DNA from: an uncultured Bacteroidia bacterium
GTDB taxonomy: Bacteria; Bacteroidota; Bacteroidia; NS11-12g; UBA9320
DNA length: 64,000 nt
Direction of reading: 5' to 3'
Assembly (NCBI GenBank): GCA_943789165.1
Contig: CALSTB010000005.1
Span: 727,827 to 791,826 of the forward strand
Shown here piece by piece: positions 51,043 through 61,340 of the stretch. Position 1 is the stretch's first letter, and each line of letters starts with the position of its first letter. Position numbers and translations under genes: made by a program. The notes under the pieces are model-generated. The model made no database searches and was not told where the DNA came from. It saw only the letters and a list, made by a program, of their open reading frames with translations.

Positions 51043-52821
51043 CTACATCTTACTTGGCATTTTCATACCAAGAAGGTCGCCACAAGTTTCAAGCATTTTA
51101 GCTGTTGTAGCCGTTAATCCAAGTCTTAACCCAACTAATTCATCAGTATCGGCTTTAAGAATCGGACATTGGTTGTAAAAGCTGTTGTAGTGCTTTGCCG
51201 TGTCGTATAAATATTGGGCAATTAGAGCAGGGCTCATCTGCTTTGCCGCGTCTTTTAACACCTCATCAAAGCGGAAGAAGTGTTCTATGAGTGTTTTTTC
51301 CGTTGGGTCTAATGAAACACTGTCAGATACGGTGGGAGTGATGCTCGCACTTCTTAATATGGAACTGCATCGTGCAAACGTATATTGAATGAATGTCCCG
51401 GTGTTTCCATGAAAATCGATAGACTCGGCTGGATTGAATAAAATTCTTTTTGTTGGATCAACTTTCAGTAAGAAGTATTTCAATGCGCCAAGTCCTAAGG
51501 TTTCAAATAACTCAGACAAAGCCGTAGGCTCAAGACCATCGGTTTTGCCTTGTTCTTCTGTTCTTTCCTGAGCAGTCGCATACATTTCATCCATCAAATC
51601 GTCGGCGTCTACTACTTTTCCTTCACGTGTTTTGAGTTTGCCAGAGGGCAATTCAACCATACCATAACTCATATGCTGAACACCCTCTGCATACGGTTTG
51701 CCAAGTTTCTTTAAGATCAGTTTTAACACCTTAAAGTGATACTCTTGTTCGTTTCCAACCACATAAATAGATTCATCCATGTTGTGGTCTTGGTACTTTA
51801 AGTCTGCAGTCCCAATGTCCTGCGTCATGTATACACTCGTACCATCAGCACGAAGCAACAGTTTTTGGTCAAGACCATCTTCTGTCAAATCTACCCAGAT
51901 ACTTCCGTCGTCTTTTTTGAAGAATACACCGTCGCTTAAACCCTTAATCACCATTTCTTTGCCTAACAAATAGGTCTGTGATTCTTTATAAATGGCGTCA
52001 AATTCAACGCCCATTCTTTTGTAAGAGATATCGAAGCCAGCGTACACCCAGTTATTTAGCTTTTCCCACAAAGCCAACGTCTCTTCATCTCCCTGTTCCC
52101 ACTTGGTGAGCATGTCACGAGCCTGGGTCATTAAGCTTGATTGTTTTTTGGCTTCTTCCTCGGATAATCCTCCCGCGATCAAGGCAGCTTGTTCTTCTTT
52201 ATATGCCTTGTCGAACATCACATAATACTTACCTACAAGGTGATCTCCTTTTATGTTACCTGAGCTTGGAGTTTCTCCATTCGCAAATAGCTGATAAGCC
52301 AACATGCTTTTGCAAATGTGAATGCCTCGATCATTAATCAAATTAGCCTTCACTACGTTGTGGCCGTAATACGCCAATATTTTGCTTATGGAATATCCCA
52401 ACAAATTATTTCGTACATGGCCTAGATGTAAGGGTTTGTTCGTGTTTGGAGACGAGTATTCAACCATTACCTTTTGAGGCGAAGTCGTTTTTTGACCAAG
52501 GCTTTTGGCGGTTTGAAGATTCGATAGATATGACAACCAAAAGGCATCGGTTAATTCAAAATTTAGAAAGCCTTTCACTACATTAAACGACTTAATTTCA
52601 TCGTGTTTTGCGGCAATAAAACTACCTATGGCTTCACCGCTTTGTTCAGGCTTAGACTTGGTAATCCTTAAGAATGGAAATACTACAAAAGTGAAACTGC
52701 CCTCAAAGGATGGGTTGGTGTTTTCAATCTTTACTTCGTCTTGTGTTAGACTATGTTGATATAGGGACGCAAAAGCCTCTACTACAGATTGTTTTAAGGA
52801 AATTATAAAGTCGTTACTCAT
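51043..52821 (-). CDS. argS: Arginine-tRNA ligase
   Basis: 592 aa from the ATG at 52819-52821 (MSNDFIISL); a TTG four codons upstream is less likely. Class I synthetase: N-terminal additional domain, HIGH-like motif in NTNKPLHLGHVRNNLLG, DIGTADLKY, QEYHFKVLKLI, and VDADDLMDEM. The KMSK position reads SGKLKTREGK (an ArgRS variant). The C-terminal helical anticodon domain follows (YLYDTAKHYNSFYNQ). Full length. Confidence 0.96.
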   Translation of the reverse strand: MSNDFIISLKQSVVEAFASLYQHSLTQDEVKIENTNPSFEGSFTFVVFPFLRITKSKPEQSGEAIGSFIAAKHDEIKSFNVVKGFLNFELTDAFWLSYLSNLQTAKSLGQKTTSPQKVMVEYSSPNTNKPLHLGHVRNNLLGYSISKILAYYGHNVVKANLINDRGIHICKSMLAYQLFANGETPSSGNIKGDHLVGKYYVMFDKAYKEEQAALIAGGLSEEEAKKQSSLMTQARDMLTKWEQGDEETLALWEKLNNWVYAGFDISYKRMGVEFDAIYKESQTYLLGKEMVIKGLSDGVFFKKDDGSIWVDLTEDGLDQKLLLRADGTSVYMTQDIGTADLKYQDHNMDESIYVVGNEQEYHFKVLKLILKKLGKPYAEGVQHMSYGMVELPSGKLKTREGKVVDADDLMDEMYATAQERTEEQGKTDGLEPTALSELFETLGLGALKYFLLKVDPTKRILFNPAESIDFHGNTGTFIQYTFARCSSILRSASITPTVSDSVSLDPTEKTLIEHFFRFDEVLKDAAKQMSPALIAQYLYDTAKHYNSFYNQCPILKADTDELVGLRLGLTATTAKMLETCGDLLGMKMPSKM

Positions 52822-52889
52822 GAGTAAATTCAATGCTTAACAGTAGGTGTGAACGTATCTTCCAGCTACTTTTTGAATGTAAACGGGTG

Positions 52890-52897
52890 CAAATTTA
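52890..52897 (-). promoter_or_regulatory. Candidate -7 promoter element (TAAATTTG) of argS
   Basis: A TAnnTTTG match on the minus strand about 68 bases upstream of the argS ATG, giving a leader of roughly 60 bases. Confidence 0.4.
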
Positions 52898-52930
52898 TCG
52901 AAACCCGCTGTATGTATTGTTGTTTGCGTT

Positions 52931-53479
52931 TTATTGTTGAACTGGTTCATTTCCTGGCAACCACTTAATGGAGCAGCCAACTGGTTTAATTTCAGGAAAG
53001 TCGACTTCCAAACCATCTAGAGACATTTCAATAGCATCTTCTAAATATACCCTTGTTACTGCCTTTGCGTTCTCCCAAGAATCGTCAATAGCGCCTCTAT
53101 ACACCAATTCACGTTTCGAATTGAAAAGGAATGCTTCAGGTGTTCTTGTGGCATTTAGTTTTTTGGCAATGACTTGCGATTCATCTCTTAAGTACACAAA
53201 TTCATACTTCTCCGATGCCATAAACTTACGCATGTTGTCAAAAGAATCGTCAGGATAACGGTTTGCATCGTTGGGATTAATACACACAATTGCCAAGTTA
53301 TCTTCCTCATATCGGGTCGACAACTTATTAATCCTGCTCCAATAGGCATTGGCGTACGGACAATGATTGCACGTAATAATAATTAATAGAGCAGCTCGAT
53401 CTGCAAAATCAAAGTTGTTATACACTTCACCATTGGTTGCGGGTAACTCAAATTTGAATAATTTTTTGCCTATTTCCAT
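52931..53479 (-). CDS. Thioredoxin-family (redoxin) protein
   Basis: 182 aa, no signal peptide. AhpC/TSA-type fold starting FKFELPATNGEVYNNFDF, with CNHCPYANAYW near residue 37 as a CxxC site, IVCINPNDANRYPDDSFDNM, and the cis-proline segment RTPEAFLFN. The CNHCPY motif and length match the bacterial thioredoxin family that acts on small thiols or peroxides. Substrate unknown. Confidence 0.88.
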   Translation of the reverse strand: MEIGKKLFKFELPATNGEVYNNFDFADRAALLIIITCNHCPYANAYWSRINKLSTRYEEDNLAIVCINPNDANRYPDDSFDNMRKFMASEKYEFVYLRDESQVIAKKLNATRTPEAFLFNSKRELVYRGAIDDSWENAKAVTRVYLEDAIEMSLDGLEVDFPEIKPVGCSIKWLPGNEPVQQ

Positions 53480-53644
53480 GGCGCGAATTTATTATCGAAT
53501 AATGGATTCACCGAATAAAAGTACTGCCATATTTCAATTGGCTTAAAGCATTTAACCCAAAACATTGTGCACTTGTCGGCAAGTTGAAACGGCTGGAGTA
53601 ACTTTTAAGTATTTTCCCCGTTCAATACTAGTATAGTATTTTAT

Positions 53645-56161
53645 ATGAGAGCCCTAATCCTGACGTTTACCTTCATTCTATCTGCGACTTTAACCCACGC
53701 CTTCCAATTAAGCGGTAAAGTGACTTACGGTGGAGAAGCTTTAGGACATGCCAGTTTACGGGTAAAAGGTTCAACCTATGGAGTAATCACTAACGGTAAA
53801 GGTGATTACTATATGGAACTACCAGGTGGAACATATACCATCATTTGTGAGTTTGTGGGCATGACGCCGTTAACCAAGGTAGTCAACGTAGCAAGCGACA
53901 TGACTTTAAATTTCGAGTTAACGGAAACAAAGGAAGTCTTAAGTACGCTGGTAATAGAAACTGGGGGAGAAGATCCTGCATATCCCATCGTAAGAAGAGC
54001 GATAAAAAACAAAGAGAATTTAAATAAGAACCTACAGTCTTACACATGCAACGTGTATATCAAAGCTTCTATTGAGAAAGAAAACCTCAAAAAACCAGAT
54101 ACCATCAACTCAGAATTAGTGACTAAAAAACGGGTTAATTTTATTGAGTCATATTCTGACGTTTATTACAAGCAAGGTCATTTTAAAGAAGTTAAAAAAG
54201 CGTACAAAGACTTGTCTGAAAAGCAAAACTCAGGTTCTACGGTATCTGTAAGCTTTAACGAATCAGATCCAACTCAGCCGGGCTCAGTAATAACTCCTGA
54301 GTTATTTTATACCAAAATCACAGATGGAAATTTTGATTTCCTTCAGAATAGAATGGATCTGGCGACCTTAGGTGAAATGCCCATTACATCTCCAATTAGC
54401 AACGCGGCTTTTTTGTCGTACGAGTACAAACTGATTGAAACGTTTTATGAAGGAGATGATGTAATTGCCAAAATAACAGTGATCCCTAAATATGCGTTCA
54501 GTGCGCTATTTTCTGGTACAATTTACATTTCTAAAAAAACCAATACACTTAAATCTGTTCATTTAGACATCAACCCACAAGCGCTTTCATTTTTTGATCG
54601 ATTTACGGTCATACAAGACTATACGCTTGTAGGCGATACAGTGCTCATCCCTCAACGACAAGAGTTTTATTACGACACAAAGAATGGAAAGCATAAAACG
54701 ACCTATGGACATACGTTAGCTACGTATAAAAATTATACATACAATGTCGCTATTAGCAATCGATTTATGAATAGGGGCCAAGTGGTGTATGAAGATAGTA
54801 GCTATGACGCCTCTTTGGATTTTTGGAAATCCATTCGTCCAACGGGTTTAAAACAATTTGAAAAGGACTTCATCCATACACAAGACAGTATTGTGGCTCA
54901 TCACCGCAGTGATGCGTATCTTGATGTTCAGGACAGCATGTACAATTCTTTAAATGTTTGGGACTTTTTACTGAACGGTATTGTTCATCGCAACCGCGAC
55001 AAAGGGACGCGTTGGTATATATTGCCCTTAATTGCACAGGTACAGATCAACAACATTGATGGTTATCGCCATACCTTGGGTGGTTCATACACCAAGGTGT
55101 GGACCAAAGAAAAGGACCTGAGACTGAACGGCGGAATTGATTATGGGATTACGAATCAAAATATTAGAGGACATATTCAAGCTCGGTTTATGTACGACCC
55201 AAAAAAGTTTAGTCGGGTTCGTGTTAAATACACCAACCAGTACACCATGCTTAACACCCGGGCCAATATTAGCAGTACCTTAAGTCCATCCAATTTTGTC
55301 GAAAACATCGGATATGGCATTGGTCATGAACAAGAATGGTGGAATGGTTTTTTCTTACAAGCGTATTTAGATTACAATCAATATGCGCCATTTAAAGGCA
55401 AGAAATTAGAGGAAGTGTGGGAACTATTCCCAGACTTTAGTGAGCCTCAAGAATTCGAACCTTTTGAAGAAATGGTCTTAACCATGAGGGCTAGATTTAC
55501 GTTTAAGCAACAGTATGAAATCTTACCCTATAAAAAGGTGATCACAGGATCTAAATACCCAGTCATAGACTTGACCTATACCAAAGGAATCAAACCTTTT
55601 CTAAAAAGTGATGTCAACTTTGACTACTTACAGTTGGGGACAGAATACGTCTTCAAACTATTTAAAATAGGCACAACACGATTAGAAGCGCAGGCAGGAA
55701 GGTTTGTTAACGACAGAGAAGTGAGACTGTCAGGCTTGAAATACATCAGAGGTTCAGACAAGTATTATTTCTCAAATCCGTTACAAACCGCTCAGTTAGT
55801 TGAGGCACGCGGCTATCAAACATCAAACGGATATTTGCAAGCAGGTTTGATGCACCACTTTAATGGGCAAATATTGCGAAAGGTTCCCGTGATCAAACAT
55901 ACGGGACTCCAACTCGCAACAGGAGGATATTTATTGGCATTAGAGGGAGGTTATGTAACCTTAGGCGACGAAAACACAAGGGGAAGTATTGGTCATGCCG
56001 AGGTTTTAGTTGGACTGGAACGACCTGTGCGAATGTTTAAGCAAATGTTTCGTTTTGGTGCGTACTACGCGGTTGGACAAAACTCTAATACTGGTTTTAA
56101 CCAAGGATTCAAATTTGGTATCGACTTTTACAACACAGTTTCGAAACTTTGGCAGTATTAG
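53645..56161 (+). CDS. DUF5686 family outer-membrane protein with carboxypeptidase-like regulatory domain
   Basis: 838 aa. Signal peptide (ILTFTFILSATLTHA), an N-terminal beta-sandwich CarboxypepD_reg-like domain (LSGKVTYGGEALGHASLRVKG, GGTYTIICEFVGM; residues 20-105), then the long DUF5686 region (DPAYPIVRRAIKNKEN near 118, LINPQALSFFDRF) and a C-terminal half rich in alternating strands that should form a barrel (YGIGHEQEWWNGFFLQAYLD, GLMHHFNGQILRKV). Expected in the outer membrane; no substrate known. Confidence 0.88.
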   Translation: MRALILTFTFILSATLTHAFQLSGKVTYGGEALGHASLRVKGSTYGVITNGKGDYYMELPGGTYTIICEFVGMTPLTKVVNVASDMTLNFELTETKEVLSTLVIETGGEDPAYPIVRRAIKNKENLNKNLQSYTCNVYIKASIEKENLKKPDTINSELVTKKRVNFIESYSDVYYKQGHFKEVKKAYKDLSEKQNSGSTVSVSFNESDPTQPGSVITPELFYTKITDGNFDFLQNRMDLATLGEMPITSPISNAAFLSYEYKLIETFYEGDDVIAKITVIPKYAFSALFSGTIYISKKTNTLKSVHLDINPQALSFFDRFTVIQDYTLVGDTVLIPQRQEFYYDTKNGKHKTTYGHTLATYKNYTYNVAISNRFMNRGQVVYEDSSYDASLDFWKSIRPTGLKQFEKDFIHTQDSIVAHHRSDAYLDVQDSMYNSLNVWDFLLNGIVHRNRDKGTRWYILPLIAQVQINNIDGYRHTLGGSYTKVWTKEKDLRLNGGIDYGITNQNIRGHIQARFMYDPKKFSRVRVKYTNQYTMLNTRANISSTLSPSNFVENIGYGIGHEQEWWNGFFLQAYLDYNQYAPFKGKKLEEVWELFPDFSEPQEFEPFEEMVLTMRARFTFKQQYEILPYKKVITGSKYPVIDLTYTKGIKPFLKSDVNFDYLQLGTEYVFKLFKIGTTRLEAQAGRFVNDREVRLSGLKYIRGSDKYYFSNPLQTAQLVEARGYQTSNGYLQAGLMHHFNGQILRKVPVIKHTGLQLATGGYLLALEGGYVTLGDENTRGSIGHAEVLVGLERPVRMFKQMFRFGAYYAVGQNSNTGFNQGFKFGIDFYNTVSKLWQY

Positions 56162-56248
56162 AATGTCGGAAGGTTGGAATTATGGAATCGTTCAACTTAC
56201 ACTTCAACTTCATCTTCAACTTTTCATGAACTCCTAACCCTAAAGCCT

Positions 56249-56256
56249 TAATTTTG
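56249..56256 (+). promoter_or_regulatory. Candidate -7 promoter element (TAATTTTG) of ABC exporter gene
   Basis: A TAnnTTTG match ending eight bases before the TTG start at 56265, implying a leader of only about three bases. Confidence 0.45.
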
Positions 56257-56264
56257 CCGTCGAT

Positions 56265-58088
56265 TTGAAACAGTTAAAAAGCATTTTAGCCATTGTAAAA
56301 GGCTATCGATCAAGACAATGGAGCTACGTTGTTTTCAATGCTTTGGCTTCTGTTTTCTCTATCTTTTCTATCGCAGCCATTGTTCCTTTTTTAGCTGTGG
56401 TGTTTGACAATAACACGGCTGAAGTATTGGAACCAGTACTGTTTTCTTGGGATCCCGACCAGCTAAAAGCATTTTTTGATTATAAGGTCAAGCTGTTTAT
56501 TCAAGAAAAAGGAAGTCAAACGAGCTTGTACTATTTCAGTTTTGCGATTATCATCCTCTTTTTGCTTAAAAACGTATTTAACTATTTGTCGTTTTACACA
56601 ATTGCCTATACACGTAGCGGCGTTGTTAGGGATTTGAGACAAAAGGTGTATCGCAAATTGGTTGATTTACCAGTTTCGTTTTATTCAAACGAACGTAAAG
56701 GGGATATTATTAGTCGGTTGACAAACGACGTAAAAGAAGTAGAATGGGGCGTTGTTGGTGCCATTGAGATGTTATTTAAACATCCATTTTACATTTTGAT
56801 TTACGTAAGTAGTTTGGTGGTGATTAGTTGGAGATTGACCTTGTTCTCAGTGCTAATACTTCCAATTTCTGGGTACATTATCAGTCGTATTGCGAAAAGG
56901 CTCAAGAGTACAGCGCAAAAAGGACAAAAAAAATTGGGTGAAGTCATCAATGTGATTGAAGAAACACTTGGTGGTTTAAAGGTGATTAAAGCGTTTAATG
57001 CTGAAAACCAGATAAAAGGATTCTTTGATGGTAAGAATCAACAACATTTTAGATTGATGTTGAAGCTACATCGTAAAGAACTAGCTGCTTCTCCAGTGAG
57101 TGAATTCCTCGGTTCTGTTGTTATAGCAGCTTTGTTGATGTTCGGTGGTGCTATGGTCTTGAACCAAACGGACGCCATTGATGGAAAGTTTTTCATTCTA
57201 TACATCGTCGCTTTTTCACAATTGATTACGCCTGCTAAGTCTTTAACAGAGTCGTATTTCAGAGTCCAAAAGGCGTCAGCGAGTTTTGAAAGGTTGGAGG
57301 AGATTCTCAATACAGACAATAGTATAGTTGAATCTCAAAACCCGAATGAATTAAGTCATTTGAATAGCCAAATTCGATATCAAAATATCCGATTTAGTTA
57401 TGGAGATAATGAGGTAATTTCAGACATTAGTTTTGATATTAAAAAGGGTCAGACAGTTGCTCTTGTGGGCGCCAGTGGGGGAGGTAAGTCCACGTTGGCT
57501 GACTTATTACCACGATTTTATGACGTAAACAGTGGCAGTATATCAATTGATGATACGGATATAAAATCGGTTTCAATTCAAGCACTAAGGAGTTTAATGG
57601 GGATTGTGACGCAAGAACCCATATTGTTCAATGATTCCGTCATCGAAAACATTCGATTGGGAAATCAATCGGCGACAGAAGATAGCGTGATTCATGCGGC
57701 TAAAATCGCTAATGCACATGATTTTATAAGCGCGTTAGAAGATGGTTATCAAACCAATATTGGTGATAGAGGTGGAAAGCTCAGTGGGGGGCAACGACAA
57801 CGACTAGCCATTGCTCGTGCTGTGTTAAAAAATCCAGAAATTCTTATTCTTGATGAGGCGACATCTGCGTTAGATACGGAATCTGAAAAGCTGGTGCAAG
57901 AGGCGATCGAGAACCTAATGAAGGGGAGAACTTCTTTGGTGATTGCCCACAGATTGTCAACGATTAAACATGCCGACACCATTTTGGTTATTGAAAAAGG
58001 AAAGGTTGTAGAACAAGGGAATCACCAAACACTGATTGATAAAAACGGACACTACAAAAAGTTAGTCGACCTACAAGGCTTTGCATAA
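56265..58088 (+). CDS. ABC exporter (MsbA-like), fused membrane and ATPase domains
   Basis: 607 aa with TTG start. Six transmembrane helices in residues 15-310 (FNALASVFSIFSIAAIVPFL, FAIIILFLLKNVFNYLSFY, FYILIYVSSLVVISW), then the ATPase: Walker A GASGGGKSTL, signature LSGGQRQRLAIARAV, Walker B EILILDEATSALD, and H-loop IAHRLSTI. Half-transporter that works as a homodimer, probably flipping lipid A or another lipid. Substrate inferred. DUF6495 follows two bases later. Confidence 0.92.
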   Translation: MKQLKSILAIVKGYRSRQWSYVVFNALASVFSIFSIAAIVPFLAVVFDNNTAEVLEPVLFSWDPDQLKAFFDYKVKLFIQEKGSQTSLYYFSFAIIILFLLKNVFNYLSFYTIAYTRSGVVRDLRQKVYRKLVDLPVSFYSNERKGDIISRLTNDVKEVEWGVVGAIEMLFKHPFYILIYVSSLVVISWRLTLFSVLILPISGYIISRIAKRLKSTAQKGQKKLGEVINVIEETLGGLKVIKAFNAENQIKGFFDGKNQQHFRLMLKLHRKELAASPVSEFLGSVVIAALLMFGGAMVLNQTDAIDGKFFILYIVAFSQLITPAKSLTESYFRVQKASASFERLEEILNTDNSIVESQNPNELSHLNSQIRYQNIRFSYGDNEVISDISFDIKKGQTVALVGASGGGKSTLADLLPRFYDVNSGSISIDDTDIKSVSIQALRSLMGIVTQEPILFNDSVIENIRLGNQSATEDSVIHAAKIANAHDFISALEDGYQTNIGDRGGKLSGGQRQRLAIARAVLKNPEILILDEATSALDTESEKLVQEAIENLMKGRTSLVIAHRLSTIKHADTILVIEKGKVVEQGNHQTLIDKNGHYKKLVDLQGFA

Positions 58089-58090
58089 TC

Positions 58091-58552
58091 ATGATTTTTA
58101 AGCGTTTATCTGACACAGATTTAAAGAAATTAGAGAAGGAGTTTGTCGATTTTCTCGTATTGAATGGCATTACAGCGGATGATTGGGTTGAGTTAAAGAA
58201 ATCGAAACCACAGAATGCATCACAAATGGTAGATAGCTTTAGCGACGCCATATATGCAGGGATGATGCGAAAGGTTCAGTACTTGGAAAGAATATCAAAA
58301 TCCGAGATAATGTGTTTTTATTGTCAACCTGAGCAAATTGTCCTGGTTGGTTTAGAAACCACAAATCCCAATGTAGATTTTACTGAGCTATCAGACTTCT
58401 CAAAAATTAAAGAAATTAGTCAGGATATTCAGGTGTATACTACAACTAAAGCATACGCTAAAACACGAGAATTGGAAATTTTTGACATGATTGAAAATGG
58501 CGCAACTGTTAGTGATAGTGCATTGTTTAATGCAATATGCTTAGCACTTTAG
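58091..58552 (+). CDS. DUF6495 family protein
   Basis: 153 aa, cytoplasmic, no membrane segment. Recognised by FKRLSDTDLKKLEKEFVDFLVLNGI, then ADDWVELKKSKP and FSDAIYAGMMRKVQYLE, a Bacteroidota-restricted family without known function. It is in the same operon as the ABC exporter. Confidence 0.75.
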   Translation: MIFKRLSDTDLKKLEKEFVDFLVLNGITADDWVELKKSKPQNASQMVDSFSDAIYAGMMRKVQYLERISKSEIMCFYCQPEQIVLVGLETTNPNVDFTELSDFSKIKEISQDIQVYTTTKAYAKTRELEIFDMIENGATVSDSALFNAICLAL

Positions 58553-58605
58553 GCATTATGTGGTTAAAATTCAAACTAACAAGTCGTTTATCTGTTATTT
58601 TAAGC

Positions 58606-59103
58606 ATGAGGAATACATTGGCTGGTTGTATACTGCTCGTTACGGGATTTTTGTCCTGCTCGAAAATCGGTAAACCGGCACCTAGTTTTTCCTTTACGTC
58701 CATAAACAACGAAGTAATCGATTCAGAAACACTGAAGAGCAAAATCATCGTTGTAAACGTTTGGGCGACATGGTGTCACACATGTATCAAAGAAATTCCA
58801 GACCTGAATCGGTTGCAAGCCAAATATGCTGAAGACACTTCAGTGGTGTTTATAGGTTTGTGCGATGAGTCACCCGAGATTATGAAGCCAATGCTTAACC
58901 GATTCCCATTCAACTACAAACAAGTTGCTAATGCAGAGTCATACACGAGCAAGCTCCAAACCCGTTTAGTAAAAACATATCCGCAAAATGTGATAATTGA
59001 TCACAATTTTGAAGTTGTATACGAAGTTTCGGATGGATCTAGCGATATCTATTCTGCATTAGACAGCAAACTCCAAGAACTTATAAAATCTCAGACGAAG
59101 TAA
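58606..59103 (+). CDS. TlpA-like thioredoxin lipoprotein
   Basis: About 165 aa from ATG 58606, which gives a lipoprotein signal (LAGCILLVTGFLSC, lipid cysteine near residue 18). The frame is open to 58537, inside the previous gene, but that start would bury the signal. The redoxin domain begins GKPAPSFSFTSINNEVID and has the active site VWATWCHTCIKE (CxxC) plus the cis-proline segment VKTYPQNVIID. Likely keeps envelope proteins or cytochromes reduced. The stop abuts the next ATG. Confidence 0.88.
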   Translation: MRNTLAGCILLVTGFLSCSKIGKPAPSFSFTSINNEVIDSETLKSKIIVVNVWATWCHTCIKEIPDLNRLQAKYAEDTSVVFIGLCDESPEIMKPMLNRFPFNYKQVANAESYTSKLQTRLVKTYPQNVIIDHNFEVVYEVSDGSSDIYSALDSKLQELIKSQTK

Positions 59104-60300
59104 ATGCATTGTCCAGCAATTAACGACCAATCTGATCTCAAGCTGAGTATCTTCGATTCTGTTCATTTATTGAACGAAGCGCACTGGGAATCGGTTGTTC
59201 CAGACAACGAAGTCTATATGACTTTGCCGTATTTACGTGCTTTAGAAGCAAGTTTAGGAGACCATATTGATTTTCGTTATATACTGTTTTACAACAATGA
59301 GTTCAATCCAGTTGGAGTGGCCATAGTACAACTATTGAGGTTTACGAACACCGACTTAAACATCACAGACCTACAATCTAGGTTTGGGCAGTATTTGTCG
59401 GACAAACTCTTACACAATTTGGATGCAAGAGTCCTATTGTGTGGTAACGCATTCTCAACGGGAGAAAATGGTTTTTGGTTTTGTGATAGTGTGTCTAACG
59501 ACATTGCCAAAAGAAACTTAAGCCGGGCCTTGAATCGGATCAAACGTGACGAGAAAAAAGCGAATAACGGCGTTTCAATCATTTTGATTAAGGATATTTG
59601 GCCACAGTCGTTTGACAACATGGAAGCCTTGAAACATGAAGGGTATAGTGATTTTGAGATCGATGTAAACATGGTGTTGAATTTAAAATCAGAATGGAAA
59701 AACTTTGACGACTATCAGAATGATTTGGTGACTAAATTTAGGACCAAAGTCAAAGGCATTTACAAAAAATCGGCTGGTTTGGAACACCGCATTTTATCTT
59801 CTGAAGATATTCAACAATACGAAGATGTCATTCATGGCTTATATGCCAATGTATTGAACCGGGCCGACTATCGGTTTGGAGAGCTAAAGGCAGATACCTT
59901 TAAACGGTTTGCGGAAGCCTTACCCAACTATTTTCGAATGGCTGGTTATTTTCTAGAGGGAGAAATGGTTGGATTCAGTACATGTTTCAAAGGAGATGAC
60001 GTAGTGGATGCCAATTTTGTTGGGATCAATTATGAATACAATCATACACATGCCATTTACCAGCGTATGTTGTGTGATTTTATTCAGTATGGTATTGACA
60101 GTGGAATGAAGTCATTAAGACTAGGCAGGACTGCTGAAGAAATGAAAAGTACACTAGGAGCTGAGCCGGTTCCAATGAAGTTATACGTGCGACATAAGAA
60201 CCACATTACCAATAAGTTGGTAAAACCTATTGTGGGACACATAAAGCCAAGTAAATTCGAGCTCAGAAAGCCTTTCAAGGCTGTATTTTATCAGGAGTAA
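59104..60300 (+). CDS. FemAB/BioF2-like GNAT-fold acyltransferase
   Basis: 398 aa. Two GNAT-like halves: the first with FRYILFYNNEFNPVGVAIVQLLRF and the second with LEGEMVGFSTCFKGDDVVDANFVGIN, then HAIYQRMLCDFIQYGIDSGMKSLRLGRTAEEMKS. The pattern resembles the peptidogalycan-biosynthesis/FemAB-like acetyltransferase family that uses aminoacyl-tRNA or acyl-CoA donors. Substrate unknown. It directly abuts its neighbours on both sides. Confidence 0.72.
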   Translation: MHCPAINDQSDLKLSIFDSVHLLNEAHWESVVPDNEVYMTLPYLRALEASLGDHIDFRYILFYNNEFNPVGVAIVQLLRFTNTDLNITDLQSRFGQYLSDKLLHNLDARVLLCGNAFSTGENGFWFCDSVSNDIAKRNLSRALNRIKRDEKKANNGVSIILIKDIWPQSFDNMEALKHEGYSDFEIDVNMVLNLKSEWKNFDDYQNDLVTKFRTKVKGIYKKSAGLEHRILSSEDIQQYEDVIHGLYANVLNRADYRFGELKADTFKRFAEALPNYFRMAGYFLEGEMVGFSTCFKGDDVVDANFVGINYEYNHTHAIYQRMLCDFIQYGIDSGMKSLRLGRTAEEMKSTLGAEPVPMKLYVRHKNHITNKLVKPIVGHIKPSKFELRKPFKAVFYQE

Positions 60301-61340
60301 TGGATTCATTAACACAGATTGTTTTAGGCGCGGCAGTAGGAGAGGCCACGCTAGGTAAGAAAGTTGGGAATAAAGCCATGTTGTGGGGAGCAATTGCTGG
60401 CACAATACCAGATTTAGATGTCTTAGGCCGATCCTTTTTGGACGACATCACGGCACTGGAGTGGCATCGTGGTATCTCGCACAGTCTTTTTTTTAGTCTG
60501 GTTGCTGCACCCGTTTTGGGTTGGTTGTTACATCAATTCCATAAAAAACGTAAAAATGAAGCGACGACTAAACAGTGGTCATGGCTGTTTTTTATGGCCT
60601 TGGTAACGCATCCGTTGTTGGATTGCCATACCACCTGGGGAACGCAGTTCCTTTGGCCATTCGATTTACGCATCGCTTACAACAACATCAACGTGGTGGA
60701 CCCAATGTATACCTTGCCGTTTTTAACGTTGGTTTTAATGGCGTTGTTTACTAGACGAGGGACTGATAAACGGATTAAGTACAACAAGCTAGGTCTTGTC
60801 ATAAGTAGTTTGTACATGCTGGTCACCATTGGTTTAAAGGGTGTTTCATACCTTACATTTAAACATAGCTTAGAAGAACAAGGAATCGAATACTCGGCTA
60901 TTTCGAATCGTCCCACCATGTTTAATTCCATGTTATGGACCGCCAATGTGGAGACCAAAGATTCTTTCTTAATAGGGTATTATTCGTTTTTTGACAAAGA
61001 CAAACACGTGCCGTACATAGGACATGTGAAAGATCAAGAAATGATTGATTCCATTAGGGACGAACCACAAATGGCTCGTTTACTTAAGATTACAAAGGGG
61101 TGGTATGTGGTAAGGGAAAAAGAAAACACCTTGTATCTATGTGATTTGCGCTTTGGTGAGTTTGAGGAAGGAAGTGATGAATTTGTGTTCACACACAAAC
61201 TGGTTAAAGAAGAGGGTGAATGGGTTGTTCATCAAGTAGATCCTAAGTTTTCGTTCAGTGACATTCCAACCTTTATGGGTGTGTTGTTTGACCGGATAAA
61301 AGGAAACGAACAGGCATTAAAAAAGCCGTCCACTAAGTGA
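60300..61340 (+). CDS. YdjM-like membrane-bound metal-dependent hydrolase
   Basis: 346 aa. DUF457/YdjM family: MDSLTQIVLGAAVGEATLG, IAGTIPDLDVLGR, HRGISHSLFFSLVAAPVLGW, and ALVTHPLLDCHTTWGTQFLWP, giving the conserved His/Asp set (PDLD, HRGISHS, THPLLDC) with several membrane helices. A soluble C-terminal domain of about 130 residues is extra to the core family. The ATG overlaps the previous stop by one base. The stop lies inside a terminator hairpin. Confidence 0.87.
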   Translation: MDSLTQIVLGAAVGEATLGKKVGNKAMLWGAIAGTIPDLDVLGRSFLDDITALEWHRGISHSLFFSLVAAPVLGWLLHQFHKKRKNEATTKQWSWLFFMALVTHPLLDCHTTWGTQFLWPFDLRIAYNNINVVDPMYTLPFLTLVLMALFTRRGTDKRIKYNKLGLVISSLYMLVTIGLKGVSYLTFKHSLEEQGIEYSAISNRPTMFNSMLWTANVETKDSFLIGYYSFFDKDKHVPYIGHVKDQEMIDSIRDEPQMARLLKITKGWYVVREKENTLYLCDLRFGEFEEGSDEFVFTHKLVKEEGEWVVHQVDPKFSFSDIPTFMGVLFDRIKGNEQALKKPSTK

